Of a stretch of 6,292 bases of DNA, positions 1-6,292 are shown piece after piece; position 1 is the first letter of the stretch; each line of letters begins with the position of its first letter. Source of the stretch: an uncultured Planctomycetaceae bacterium (GTDB lineage: Bacteria > Planctomycetota > Planctomycetia > Pirellulales > UBA1268); assembly GCA_903885855.1 (NCBI GenBank), contig CAISKG010000375.1, positions 1-6,292 on the forward strand. Reading direction: 5' to 3'. Position numbers and translations under genes: made by a program. The notes below the pieces were generated by a model. The model did not search any database, was not told the DNA's origin, and saw only the letters and a list, made by a program, of their open reading frames with translations.

Positions 1-11
1 GAAGGCCCCGC

Positions 12-28
12 CGCCCGACGGCCCCCGG
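12..28 (+). repeat. 17-bp repeat, copy A (left edge)
   Basis: The sequence CGCCCGACGGCCCCCGG occurs here and, on the opposite strand, at 5408-5424. Here it ends 64 bases before the TPR gene start. It is part of a larger inverted repeat, GCCGCC (10-15) with GGCGGC (27-32), that could form a hairpin. No T-run follows, so a classical terminator is unlikely. The 92 bases before the TPR gene hold nothing else clear; an upstream gene could end at a TGA at 44-46, but that cannot be judged. Confidence 0.5.
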
Positions 29-79
29 CGGCGCGATACAACGTGAGCGGTGCCCGCCGCGCCGGCGGGTCCGCCCGGC

Positions 80-83
80 GGAG
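80..83 (+). promoter_or_regulatory. Ribosome binding site of the TPR lipoprotein gene
   Basis: GGAG sits 9 bases before GTG at 93 and 33 bases before the in-frame ATG at 117, so it favours the GTG as the start. No comparable purine-rich site precedes the ATG. Visible by eye only. Confidence 0.5.
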
Positions 84-92
84 TCATCCATC

Positions 93-1469
93 GTGTCCAG
101 CCGCTGTGCCCGCCGCATGACGCCCCGCGCCCCGATCGCGATCCTCGTCGTCGCGCTCGCCGGGGGGTGTGCGCGCCCGCCCGCGGAGGTTCCGGAGCGG
201 GCGGTCGAGGAAGGCACGCCGGGGCCGGTGGTGGCGAGGCCGTCGTTTGCCCCCGTCGCCGACTCCGACACGGAACGCGAGGCGGCGGCGATCCGCGATG
301 GCTGCTTCGACGAGGCGGAGGAACTCGTCCGCCTCCTCCCGCGGTCGGCCCCGGCGTGGCGCGTGCTGGCGGCCGTGCACCGCCGTTACGGCGACGCCGA
401 CGGGGCCAAGCGCGTCTGGGAGCACTGCCTCACGATCGATCCCGACGATGCCGACGCCCAGCGCCGACTCGGCGAGGCCGCCTTCGACGGCGGCGATCTG
501 GAGGAGGCGGAGCGCCGCTTCCGGCTGGCGCTGGCCGCGGATCCCGCGGCCGTGGAAGTGACGGGGCAACTGGCCGACACGCTCCTGCGGCGCGGCGACT
601 TCGACGGCGCCGTCGAGTTGGTGGAGGTGTTCGTGAAGGCGCATCCGCGGGTCGCCGAGGCGTGGTGCGCGCTGGGCAAGGCGCGCGTGGCCCGAGGGGA
701 GACCGCGGAGGCACGGGAGGCGTTCGAGCAGGCGCTGTCGATCGACGGGCAGTCGCGCGAAGCGCACCATGGCCTGGGGAGGCTCTTCCAGGCCGGCGGC
801 GACGCCGAGGCCGCGCGGCCCCACCTCCGCGAGGTGGTCCGGCTCGACGACGAGAAGGCACGCCGCCATCGGGAGGGCGACGCCGCGGCGAGCGATCGCG
901 CGGCGCCCGGCGTGTGGGCTGCCGACGTGCACAACGAAGCCGCGCTGCTTCACGCCGCCCGCGGCGACCTGGCGCGTGCCGAACGCGGGTGGCAGCGGGC
1001 GGTGGAACTCGACCCCGACTTCGGCTCGGCCCGCGAACTGCTCGCCCGCCTCTACGCGCGCTCCGGCCGGGCGTCGGAGGCGCTGGCCGTGCGCCGCGCC
1101 TGGTGCGCCGCCCGGCCGGAGGATGCCGCCGCCTGGTTCGGCCTCGCCGAAGCCGCCGCCGCCGCCGGCGACGCGGAGGGCGCGGAGGAGGCGCTGGCCC
1201 GGCTGGCGACGGTCGCCCCCGACCACGCCGGGGGGCTCGCCCTCTCGGCGCGGCTCGTGTCGAAGCGCGACCCCGCCGCGGCGCTGGTGCAGGCGCGGCG
1301 CGCGGTGGAGATCGATCCCTCGGCGGCGCACGAGTACGTGCTGGCCGACATGTTGCTGCGGAACGGCCGGCGCGACGAGGCCATCCGGGCGCTGCGGCGT
1401 GCGGTGGCCCTCGCCCCCGACGACCCGCGCTACCGCGCCACGCTCGGCCAGCTCGAGGGGGCCCGATGA
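93..1469 (+). CDS. TPR-repeat lipoprotein
   Basis: Encodes 458 residues and is made almost entirely of tetratricopeptide repeats, which normally act as protein-docking scaffolds; no catalytic motif is visible. Residues 1-26 form a lipoprotein signal: Arg-rich start, hydrophobic stretch IAILVVALAGGC, and lipobox Cys26 followed by Ala-Arg-Pro (no Asp at +2, which in the E. coli rule favours the outer membrane). About nine or ten TPR units follow in 34-residue steps from about 86 to 446, with the usual ends such as LTIDPDD, LSIDGQ, VELDPDF, VEIDPS and VALAPDD; an irregular charged insert (about 256-276) breaks the array. GTG at 93 is chosen because GGAG lies 9 bases upstream; ATG at 117 also leaves a full signal (Cys18) but has no ribosome site. 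The frame is open to the window edge, so an earlier start cannot be excluded. The stop overlaps the next start (ATGA), implying coupled translation with the FG-GAP lipoprotein. The fold is secure; the partner is unknown. Confidence 0.92.
   Translation: MSSRCARRMTPRAPIAILVVALAGGCARPPAEVPERAVEEGTPGPVVARPSFAPVADSDTEREAAAIRDGCFDEAEELVRLLPRSAPAWRVLAAVHRRYGDADGAKRVWEHCLTIDPDDADAQRRLGEAAFDGGDLEEAERRFRLALAADPAAVEVTGQLADTLLRRGDFDGAVELVEVFVKAHPRVAEAWCALGKARVARGETAEAREAFEQALSIDGQSREAHHGLGRLFQAGGDAEAARPHLREVVRLDDEKARRHREGDAAASDRAAPGVWAADVHNEAALLHAARGDLARAERGWQRAVELDPDFGSARELLARLYARSGRASEALAVRRAWCAARPEDAAAWFGLAEAAAAAGDAEGAEEALARLATVAPDHAGGLALSARLVSKRDPAAALVQARRAVEIDPSAAHEYVLADMLLRNGRRDEAIRALRRAVALAPDDPRYRATLGQLEGAR
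1455..1461 (+). promoter_or_regulatory. Ribosome binding site of the FG-GAP lipoprotein gene
   Basis: GAGGGGG lies within the last codons of the TPR gene and ends 4 bases before the ATG at 1466 (its GAGG part is 7 bases away). It supports starting the second lipoprotein at the ATGA overlap rather than at the far-upstream GTG of the same open frame. Confidence 0.55.
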
Positions 1470-3238
1470 GCCGGGGGGCCGGTCGCGTGGGATCGTCCCT
1501 CCTCGCGGGGACGCTCGCCATCCTGCCGGTTCTGGGGTGCGCCCGCCGCCCCGATCCCGCCCCGCCGGGCGCCGCCGCGGCCGACGTGGCGGCGGCGCCG
1601 TCGTCGCCCGCCCCGCCGGCGCCTCCGTTGGGGGATCGTGGCTGCCCGATCCAGCTCCTCGACGTCACCGACGCCACCGGAATCGGATTCGTGCACGACG
1701 CCGGCACCCCGGCGGCGCGGTACGCGCCGGAGGCCGTGTCGGGCGCCGTGGCGATCGTGGACTACGACGGCGACGGCCGCGACGACCTGTTCTTCCTCGG
1801 CGGTGAGATGGCCATCGAGGGGGTCGCGCGCCGGGGCCACACCAGTCGCCTCTACCGCAACGAGGGGGGCCTCCGCTTCCGCGACGTCACCGCCGCGGCG
1901 GGCGTCGCCCACGACGGCCTCGCCATGGGGGTGGCGGCCGGCGACTACGACGAGGACGGCGACGCCGATCTCTACGTGACGCGAGCCGGTCCGAATCTGC
2001 TCCTCCGCAACCGTGGCGACGGCACCTTCGAGGACGCGACCCAGGCCGCGGGCGTGCCGGGGGCCGGGGAGATCGGCGCCGGTACGGCGCTGGCCGACGT
2101 CGACGGCGACGGCCTCCTCGACATCTTCGCCCCCGGCTACATCGTCTTCGACGCCGCCGCCGCGCCGGAGCGCACCATCGAGGGCGTGGCCGCCTATCCG
2201 AGCCCCCTCGACCACGATCCGGCCGCCATCGTGCTCTACCGCAACCTCGGCGACGGGGCGTTCGCCGACGCCACCGCCGCGGCCGGGCTGGGGGGCATGC
2301 GGGGCCACGGGATGGGGGTGATCGCCGCCGACCACGACGACGACGGCGACGTCGACCTGTTCGTGATGAACGACGCGACCGCGAACTACCTCTTCGAGAA
2401 CGACGGCGGGGGCCGATTCGCCGAGAAGGCCGTCGAGGCGGGGACGGCGTTCGACGCCGACGGCCGGGCCCAGGGCAACATGGGGATCGACGCCGCGGAC
2501 TACGACGGCGACGGGAGGATCGACCTCCACACCACCACCTTCTCCAGCGAGTCCCCGACGCTCTACCGCAACGCCGGCGGCTTCTTCGACGACGCCACCC
2601 TCGCCGCCCGCGCGGCGGAGGGGCTCGTGGCCCACGTGAAGTGGGGCAACGCCTTCGCCGACTTCGACGACGACGGCCTCCCCGACCTGTTCGTCGCCAC
2701 CGGCGACTTCAACGAGCAGGTCGAGCGATGGTGGCCGGCGACGCGCCTGCGGGTGGCCAACGTGCTGCTGCGCAACGTCGGCGGCCGCTTCGAGGACGTC
2801 TCCGCGCGTGCCGGCTCGGGCATGGCGGTGGTGGCCTCCAGCCGCGGCGTGGGGGTGGACGATCTCGACGGGGACGGCCGCGTCGACGTCGTGGTGGCCA
2901 ACTGGCGCGACCGGCCGACGGTGATCGCCAACACGAGCGCCGCGGGCGCCGATCCCGCGCCCGGATGGGTGGAACTGCGGCTGGTGGGGCGCACCGGCAA
3001 CCGCGACGCCATCGGGGCGCGCGTGCGCGTCGTGGCCGGCGGGCGGACGGCGGTGGCGCAGGTCCACGCCGGCCGCGGCTACCAGGGGCACCACGGCACC
3101 CGCCTCCATTTCGGCCTCGGCCCGGCCCACGCGGTGGAGCGGATCGAGGTGCGCTGGCCGGGGGGCGGCGAGGATCGGCACGAGGGACTGCGGGCCGATC
3201 GGGTGATCCTCCTGCGCGAAGGTCGAGCGCCCCTGTGA
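1466..3238 (+). CDS. CRTAC1-type lipoprotein: FG-GAP propeller with ASPIC/UnbV domain
   Basis: Encodes 590 residues. Residues 1-25 are a lipoprotein signal ending in lipobox VLGC (Cys25), followed by a Pro/Ala-rich linker to about residue 58. The body carries seven DxDxDG-type calcium-binding loops of the FG-GAP/VCBS kind at about 99, 160, 211, 289, 345, 399 and 466 (for example DYDGDGRDDLF, DVDGDGLLDIF, DFDDDGLPDLF), matching a seven-bladed beta-propeller. Between them recur LYRN/LLRN...GDGxFxDAT segments typical of the family. Residues about 510-585 are an ASPIC/UnbV domain with NRDAIGARVRV, LHFGLG and VRWPGG. Such proteins are extracellular or periplasmic and probably mediate calcium-dependent adhesion or complex assembly; no enzyme activity is established. 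The ATG lies inside the stop of the TPR gene, and GAGGGGG at 1455-1461 serves as its ribosome site. The same frame is open upstream to position 50, but that part is Arg/Gly-rich shadow sequence, so this internal ATG with its lipoprotein signal is the true start. Ends 10 bp from the convergent glycosylase stop. Confidence 0.94.
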   Translation: MSRGAGRVGSSLLAGTLAILPVLGCARRPDPAPPGAAAADVAAAPSSPAPPAPPLGDRGCPIQLLDVTDATGIGFVHDAGTPAARYAPEAVSGAVAIVDYDGDGRDDLFFLGGEMAIEGVARRGHTSRLYRNEGGLRFRDVTAAAGVAHDGLAMGVAAGDYDEDGDADLYVTRAGPNLLLRNRGDGTFEDATQAAGVPGAGEIGAGTALADVDGDGLLDIFAPGYIVFDAAAAPERTIEGVAAYPSPLDHDPAAIVLYRNLGDGAFADATAAAGLGGMRGHGMGVIAADHDDDGDVDLFVMNDATANYLFENDGGGRFAEKAVEAGTAFDADGRAQGNMGIDAADYDGDGRIDLHTTTFSSESPTLYRNAGGFFDDATLAARAAEGLVAHVKWGNAFADFDDDGLPDLFVATGDFNEQVERWWPATRLRVANVLLRNVGGRFEDVSARAGSGMAVVASSRGVGVDDLDGDGRVDVVVANWRDRPTVIANTSAAGADPAPGWVELRLVGRTGNRDAIGARVRVVAGGRTAVAQVHAGRGYQGHHGTRLHFGLGPAHAVERIEVRWPGGGEDRHEGLRADRVILLREGRAPL

Positions 3239-3248
3239 GCGTCGGAGG

Positions 3249-3899
3249 TCAGCCCGCGTCGACCTCGAGCCACGCCCAGAGGTAGCGGCAGGCGTGGCTC
3301 CGCCACGGCCGCCAGCGGTCGGAGAGGGGGCCGATGCGCCGCTCGTAGTCGGTGGGGCGCAGGGCGTACAGGCTGCACACGGCGCGGCGCAGCCCCGCGT
3401 CGCCGACGCTGAACACGTCGGGCCGGTCGAGGGCGAAGATCAGGTACATCTCCACCGACCAGGGACCGAAGCCCTTGATGCCCCGCAGCACCTCGGCGGC
3501 CGCCGCGTCGTCGAGGCGGCGCACGCGGCGGAAGTCGAGATCGCCGTCGGCCACGCGCCGGGCGGCGCCGAGGATGAAGTCGGTCTTGCTGCGGCTGAGC
3601 CCGGCGGCCCGCAGCGCCTCTGGCGCGAGCTCCGCCACGGTCGCGGCACGCCAGCGGGGCTCGAGGGCGCGGACGCGACCCCAGATCGTGGTCGCCGCCG
3701 CGTAGGAGAGCTGCTGGCCGACGATGATCCGCGTCACCGTCTCGAAGTCGGTCCGCTCGCGGTAGTACTCGCGGAGCGGCCCCACGGCCGCGATCACGCG
3801 GCGCATGACCGGGTCGTGCGAGAGTGCGCGGACGGCCCCGGTCGTGTCGGCCGGGGTCGGCCGGGGGGCGGAGGCGGCGCGGGGCTTCGGGCGGGGCAT
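3249..3899 (-). CDS. AlkA-like DNA-3-methyladenine glycosylase (HhH-GPD family)
   Basis: Encodes 216 residues. The family removes alkylated purines such as 3-methyladenine from DNA by cleaving the N-glycosidic bond, starting base excision repair in the cytoplasm. Visible hallmarks: IIVGQQLSYAAAT (about 58-70), the helix-hairpin-helix LRGIKGFGPWSVEM (138-151), and VFSVGDAGLRRA (162-173), where Asp167 aligns with the catalytic Asp238 of E. coli AlkA. Near the C-terminus RWRPWRSHACRYLWAWLE (195-212) matches the AlkA segment containing RWKPWRSYA. It lacks the extra N-terminal domain of E. coli AlkA and has only a basic, Pro-rich 20-residue leader, so it resembles the short single-domain glycosylases like yeast Mag1. 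The ATG start at 3899 gives a full domain, but no clear ribosome site precedes it. It lies 34 bases after the real end of the ceramidase-like gene and may be co-transcribed. Nothing suggests adaptive (Ada-type) control. Lesion range cannot be told from sequence. Confidence 0.93.
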   Translation of the reverse strand: MPRPKPRAASAPRPTPADTTGAVRALSHDPVMRRVIAAVGPLREYYRERTDFETVTRIIVGQQLSYAAATTIWGRVRALEPRWRAATVAELAPEALRAAGLSRSKTDFILGAARRVADGDLDFRRVRRLDDAAAAEVLRGIKGFGPWSVEMYLIFALDRPDVFSVGDAGLRRAVCSLYALRPTDYERRIGPLSDRWRPWRSHACRYLWAWLEVDAG

Positions 3900-3933
3900 G
3901 GCGGATGGCGGCCGCGACGGCCGCGCTCGGGGG

Positions 3934-5371
3934 TCAGGGGGCCGGGGGGAAGAGCTCGGCGAGCCGCTCGAGGGTGTGCTCCACGAGCACCTGCCCGCCG
4001 TCGGGGCCGACCTCGTTGCTCTCCGCCACGGCGCTGTAGCCCCCGCCCCGCGCCGCGCGGGGACTGGGGAGGTAGGTGCCGGGGCCGGCGAGTTGCACGA
4101 CGAAGTCTGCAGGCGGGGCTGCGTGCCTTCATCGCCACGCCGTAGTCGGTGAACAGCTCGAACTGGTTGGTGGCGATCGCCACGTCGCCGATCCGCACCA
4201 CGTGGACCTCGGTGCGGAAGGGGGGCACGTCGCCCGACTGCTGGCGCTCCCAGCGCGCCACCACGCCCCCGTGCCACCACACGAGCGTGGCGTTGCCGGG
4301 CGAGGCGGAGAGCTCGCGGATCTTCTCCCGGGCGAGCTCGAATTCGCGCTCGCTCACCGTGCGCCGCGGCAACTCGACCCGGTCGGCACGGTGCTCGAGG
4401 GGGACGTCGGCGTGGCGCTCGCGCTCGGCCCCGGCCCGCGCCTCCTCCCAGCCGGCCACGACGCGCCGGGCGATCTCGTCGAGCCGCGAAAGGCCGCGCA
4501 GCCGCCGCATGCGCTCCTCCGCGGCCTTGCGGAACACCAGATGGGGCGACTGGTCGCCGGCGGCGCCGCACCAGGCGAGGACGTGGACGCCGTCGCCGTG
4601 CGCGGCGCGGATCGCGCCGCGCACCGGATGCCAGAAGTCGGCGTCGATGCGGCCGTCCCCCTCCACCTCCTGGGCCGGGCAGGCGACGAGGATCGCCGTC
4701 GCCATCAGCGCCCCGGCGGCGTCCCACACGAAGAGGGCGTCGAGGCCGTGATCCTCGTAGCCCTCGAGCATGCGGAAGTCGGTCCGGTCGGTGGCGCCGT
4801 ACATCACGGCGCTGTTGTCGGCGTAGACGCTCCGCCGGTTGTGGGCGACGACCGCGTGCCCCATCCCCCACCCCACGGTGCAGGGCCGCCGCGCCCCGTG
4901 CGCCTCGACGATGCCCGCCGCGATCCTCCCGGCGAGAAACTCCACGTACTCCGTCGGACCGGTCACCCCCTGGGGGATCTCGTACACCCCCTCGAGGAGG
5001 ACCGGGGCGGTGTGGGTGTGGGTGGCGCTGGCCACGATCCGCTCCACGGGGTAGCCGGGGATGCTCGCGGCGACGCGCGAGCGGATGGCCTCGAGGGCCG
5101 CCTCGGGGATCGCCACCAGGTCGCAGGCCACGAACGTGGTCAGCCCCCCGGCGCCGCCGTCGCCGTCGGACTCGAGCACGAGGATCGTGGCCGTGATCGG
5201 GGAGGCGACCCCCGTCGAGACGCGCGTGTGCATCTGCCCCCACAGCGCCGCCGGCCGCGCGGGGGTGATGTCGACGGTGGCCGCGCCGGCGCGGAGGGCG
5301 GCGGCGGCCGGGGGGGCGACGAGCCCGACGAGCAGGCCGGCGAGGAGCGCGGCGACGGGAAGTCGGGGCAT
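3934..5371 (-). CDS. Secreted neutral-ceramidase-like hydrolase, frameshifted near the 3' end
   Basis: Related to the neutral/alkaline non-lysosomal ceramidases (zinc amidases that split ceramide). Residues 1-25 are a Sec signal peptide (hydrophobic core, then APPAAA), so the protein is exported. Then come RAGAATVDITP (27-37); ERIVASATHTHTAP (110-123), with the zinc-type His118 and His120; CPAQEVEG (231-238); WCGAAGDQSPH (267-277), where Ser275 fits the nucleophile of the ceramidase GDxSP motif; and TNQFELFTDYG (401-411) with a probable zinc-ligand Glu405. After Ala420 the frame shifts: the conserved tail FVVQLAGPGTYLPS...GGGYSA...GPDGG lies in another frame from about 4110 to the TGA at 3934-3936. 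Joined, the protein would be 479 residues, a normal length. Unjoined, the first frame runs on to 3794 as an Arg/Pro-rich tail overlapping the glycosylase gene, giving 525 residues. The ATG at 5371 has GGAG 7 bases upstream. The usual zinc His where Cys231 stands appears replaced, so true ceramide activity is uncertain. Pseudogene or sequencing error are both possible. Confidence 0.85.
4102..4117 (-). other. Frameshift site in the ceramidase-like gene
   Basis: Reading leftwards, codons up to GCC (4114-4112, Ala420) fit the family, and codons from TTC (4104-4102, Phe) onward fit it in a frame displaced by one base (net one extra or two missing). The bases between read TGCAGAC. Adding one C before TG and one C after AC would give Leu-Gln-Thr, which fits the SPAxQTFVVQLAG pattern I recall for relatives. 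Both changes would be in short C runs, a common place for base-call errors. No slippery heptamer suggests programmed shifting. Confidence 0.8.
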
Positions 5372-5378
5372 GGGCGGG

Positions 5379-5382
5379 CTCC
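5379..5382 (-). promoter_or_regulatory. Ribosome binding site of the ceramidase-like gene
   Basis: GGAG on the minus strand lies 7 bases before the ATG at 5371 and supports that start, which also places the signal peptide exactly at the N-terminus. Confidence 0.55.
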
Positions 5383-5407
5383 GGCGGAAGTGGGGATCGG
5401 CGGCGGC

Positions 5408-5424
5408 CCGGGGGCCGTCGGGCG
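5408..5424 (-). repeat. 17-bp repeat, copy B (between permease and ceramidase-like genes)
   Basis: Inverted copy of the 17-bp sequence at 12-28. It starts 5 bases after the permease stop codon and ends 36 bases before the ceramidase-like start. CGGCC and GGCCG arms around its end could pair into a short GC hairpin (5-bp stem, 4-base loop), with no T-run after it. It has the same orientation relative to the downstream gene as copy A. Confidence 0.5.
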
Positions 5425-5429
5425 ACAGT

Positions 5430-6292
5430 CTAGCGGTCGGCGGTGCGCTCGTCGGCCACGCTCGCGGGGGACGTTGCCGCCCGCACCGCGTGGAGGAGTG
5501 CCGCGCCGAGGATCACCGCGCCGCCGACGAGCGCCGTCGCCGTCGGGCGCTCGCCGGCCAGAAGCCAGGCCCACAGCGGACTCAGCGCGGGCTCGAGGAG
5601 GATCAGGAGCGACGTCTCGATCGCCGGCACCCGGCGGACGCCGCGGAGGAGGAGGACCGAGGCGAGGCCGACCTGCACCACGCCGAGCGCGCCCGCGAGC
5701 GCCAGATCCCGCGCGCCGATCGCCCCGCCGCCGGCCATGAAGGGGACCGCCGCCAGGAAGGCCAGCAGGTGGCCCGCCACGATCACCGGCGCGGCGTTGC
5801 CGGCGCCGTCGCGCTGCTCCCGCCGCAGCGTGAGCACGACCAGCGCCCAGGTGAGCCCCGTGGTGGCGGCGAGCACGTCGCCCGTGCGTGGATCGGGCGC
5901 AAGCGCGGTGTGCGGCGCCGGCGCGGAGAACATCAGCGCCATGCCGGCGGCCATGGCCGCGCCGGCGGCGACGTCGCGTGGGCGCGGCGACTCCCCGAGG
6001 AACACGGGCGCCAGCAGCAGCAGCCACACCGGCGCCGTGGCCTGCAGGAAGATGGCGCTGGCGGCGGTGGTGAGCCGGTTGGCCAGCACGAACAACAGCA
6101 CCGTCACGGCCATCGCGACCGCCGCCGGCCACTGGCCGCGGCGCGGCCAGACACGCGCCGCCGGCAGCGCCGCGAGGATGAACAACGCCGCCACCAGCGA
6201 CCGCAGCCCGGCCAGTCGCCAGCCGGAGAGGGTGGTGAGCTTGATGACGCCGCCGGCGGTCGAGAACAGGATCGCGGCGGCGAGGACGTCGA
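5430..6292 (-). CDS. EamA/DMT-superfamily permease, N-terminus beyond the window
   Basis: The frame is open from the right edge to a TAG at 5430-5432 and gives 286 visible residues. They form about ten hydrophobic segments, near 1-19, 27-46, 54-72, 78-97, 106-123, 137-156, 167-187, 196-215, 224-246 and 251-270, in two halves as in EamA (DUF6) drug/metabolite exporters of the inner membrane. Family-like features are a polar-aromatic loop then LAGLRSLVAAL (27-37), APVWLLLLAPVFLGE closing segment 4, and LEPALSPLWAWLLAGE (233-248) before segment 10. EamA proteins usually have 280-310 residues, so only a few N-terminal ones are missing. A GTG at 6194 could be mistaken for the start, but it would remove segment 1 and part of segment 2, both clearly coded upstream in frame. 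Substrate cannot be inferred; relatives export amino acids or other metabolites. The ceramidase-like gene follows after 58 bp in the same direction. Confidence 0.92.
   Translation of the reverse strand, partial: DVLAAAILFSTAGGVIKLTTLSGWRLAGLRSLVAALFILAALPAARVWPRRGQWPAAVAMAVTVLLFVLANRLTTAASAIFLQATAPVWLLLLAPVFLGESPRPRDVAAGAAMAAGMALMFSAPAPHTALAPDPRTGDVLAATTGLTWALVVLTLRREQRDGAGNAAPVIVAGHLLAFLAAVPFMAGGGAIGARDLALAGALGVVQVGLASVLLLRGVRRVPAIETSLLILLEPALSPLWAWLLAGERPTATALVGGAVILGAALLHAVRAATSPASVADERTADR

Noticed and set aside
35..42. Promoter -10-like sequence (GATACAAC) ahead of the TPR gene
   Set aside because: Only a partial match (TACAAC against TATAAT), with no -35-like element at the right distance; it stands out just because it is the one AT-richer spot in the leader.
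84..1331. 415-codon minus-strand open frame opposite the TPR gene
   Set aside because: Arg/Ala/Gly-rich shadow without recognisable motifs; the plus-strand TPR periodicity explains the sequence.
1430..3181. 583-codon minus-strand open frame opposite the FG-GAP gene
   Set aside because: It is the complement of repeated Asp codons and reads as His/Val/Gly-rich repeats with no domain. The plus-strand frame has seven clear calcium loops, an ASPIC/UnbV domain and a lipoprotein signal.
3245..3266. Possible bidirectional terminator between the convergent genes (GAGGTC and GACCTC arms)
   Set aside because: The stem is only 6 bp with a 10-base loop, lies mainly inside the glycosylase end, and has no T-run on either side. 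Such short arms are common by chance in this GC-rich DNA.
4102..4117. Programmed ribosomal frameshift joining the two parts of the ceramidase-like gene
   Set aside because: There is no slippery heptamer, and the displaced segment can be restored neatly by two single-C additions, which fits mutation or sequencing error better.
4076..5740. 554-codon plus-strand open frame opposite the ceramidase-like and permease genes
   Set aside because: It crosses two genes and an intergenic gap, is of low complexity, and shows no domain; both minus-strand genes are well supported.

Overview
The window is very GC-rich (well over two-thirds G+C by eye) and densely coding. It holds five protein genes, no stretch over 300 bases without a gene, and no RNA gene, CRISPR array or insertion sequence that I can see. 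The gene content points to a planctomycete: a TPR lipoprotein coupled to a CRTAC1-type FG-GAP/ASPIC-UnbV lipoprotein, and a secreted neutral-ceramidase-like protein of the subfamily with a Cys-Pro-Ala-Gln motif. That assignment is inference from family distribution and base composition; no marker gene is present.

Left half, plus strand (93-3238): a two-gene unit. A TPR-repeat lipoprotein (GTG start at 93, preceded by GGAG) overlaps the start of a 590-residue FG-GAP/ASPIC-UnbV lipoprotein through an ATGA junction at 1466-1469. Both carry a lipobox cysteine followed by Ala-Arg, so both are predicted to be lipid-anchored on the same side of a membrane, and the overlap implies translational coupling. 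A role as a scaffold (TPR) plus a calcium-binding propeller partner is plausible but unproven.

Right half, minus strand (6292 down to 3249): three closely spaced genes read leftwards, probably one transcript. They are an EamA/DMT-type permease whose first residues lie beyond the right edge, a secreted neutral-ceramidase-like hydrolase (58 bp gap), and a compact AlkA-like 3-methyladenine DNA glycosylase (34 bp gap). The two units converge, with only 10 bp between the stop codons at 3238 and 3249.

The main oddity is a frameshift near the 3' end of the ceramidase-like gene (about 4102-4117). The conserved C-terminal part, ending at a stop at 3934-3936, is in a different frame from the first 420 residues. 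The sequence there looks like a normal Ala-Leu-Gln-Thr-Phe stretch that lost one C from each of two C runs, so it may be a sequencing error or a recent inactivation. A 17-bp sequence also occurs at the left edge and, inverted, in the gap ahead of the ceramidase-like gene. I did not find a convincing wholly new system; the lipoprotein pair and the divergent ceramidase-like protein are the least characterised parts.
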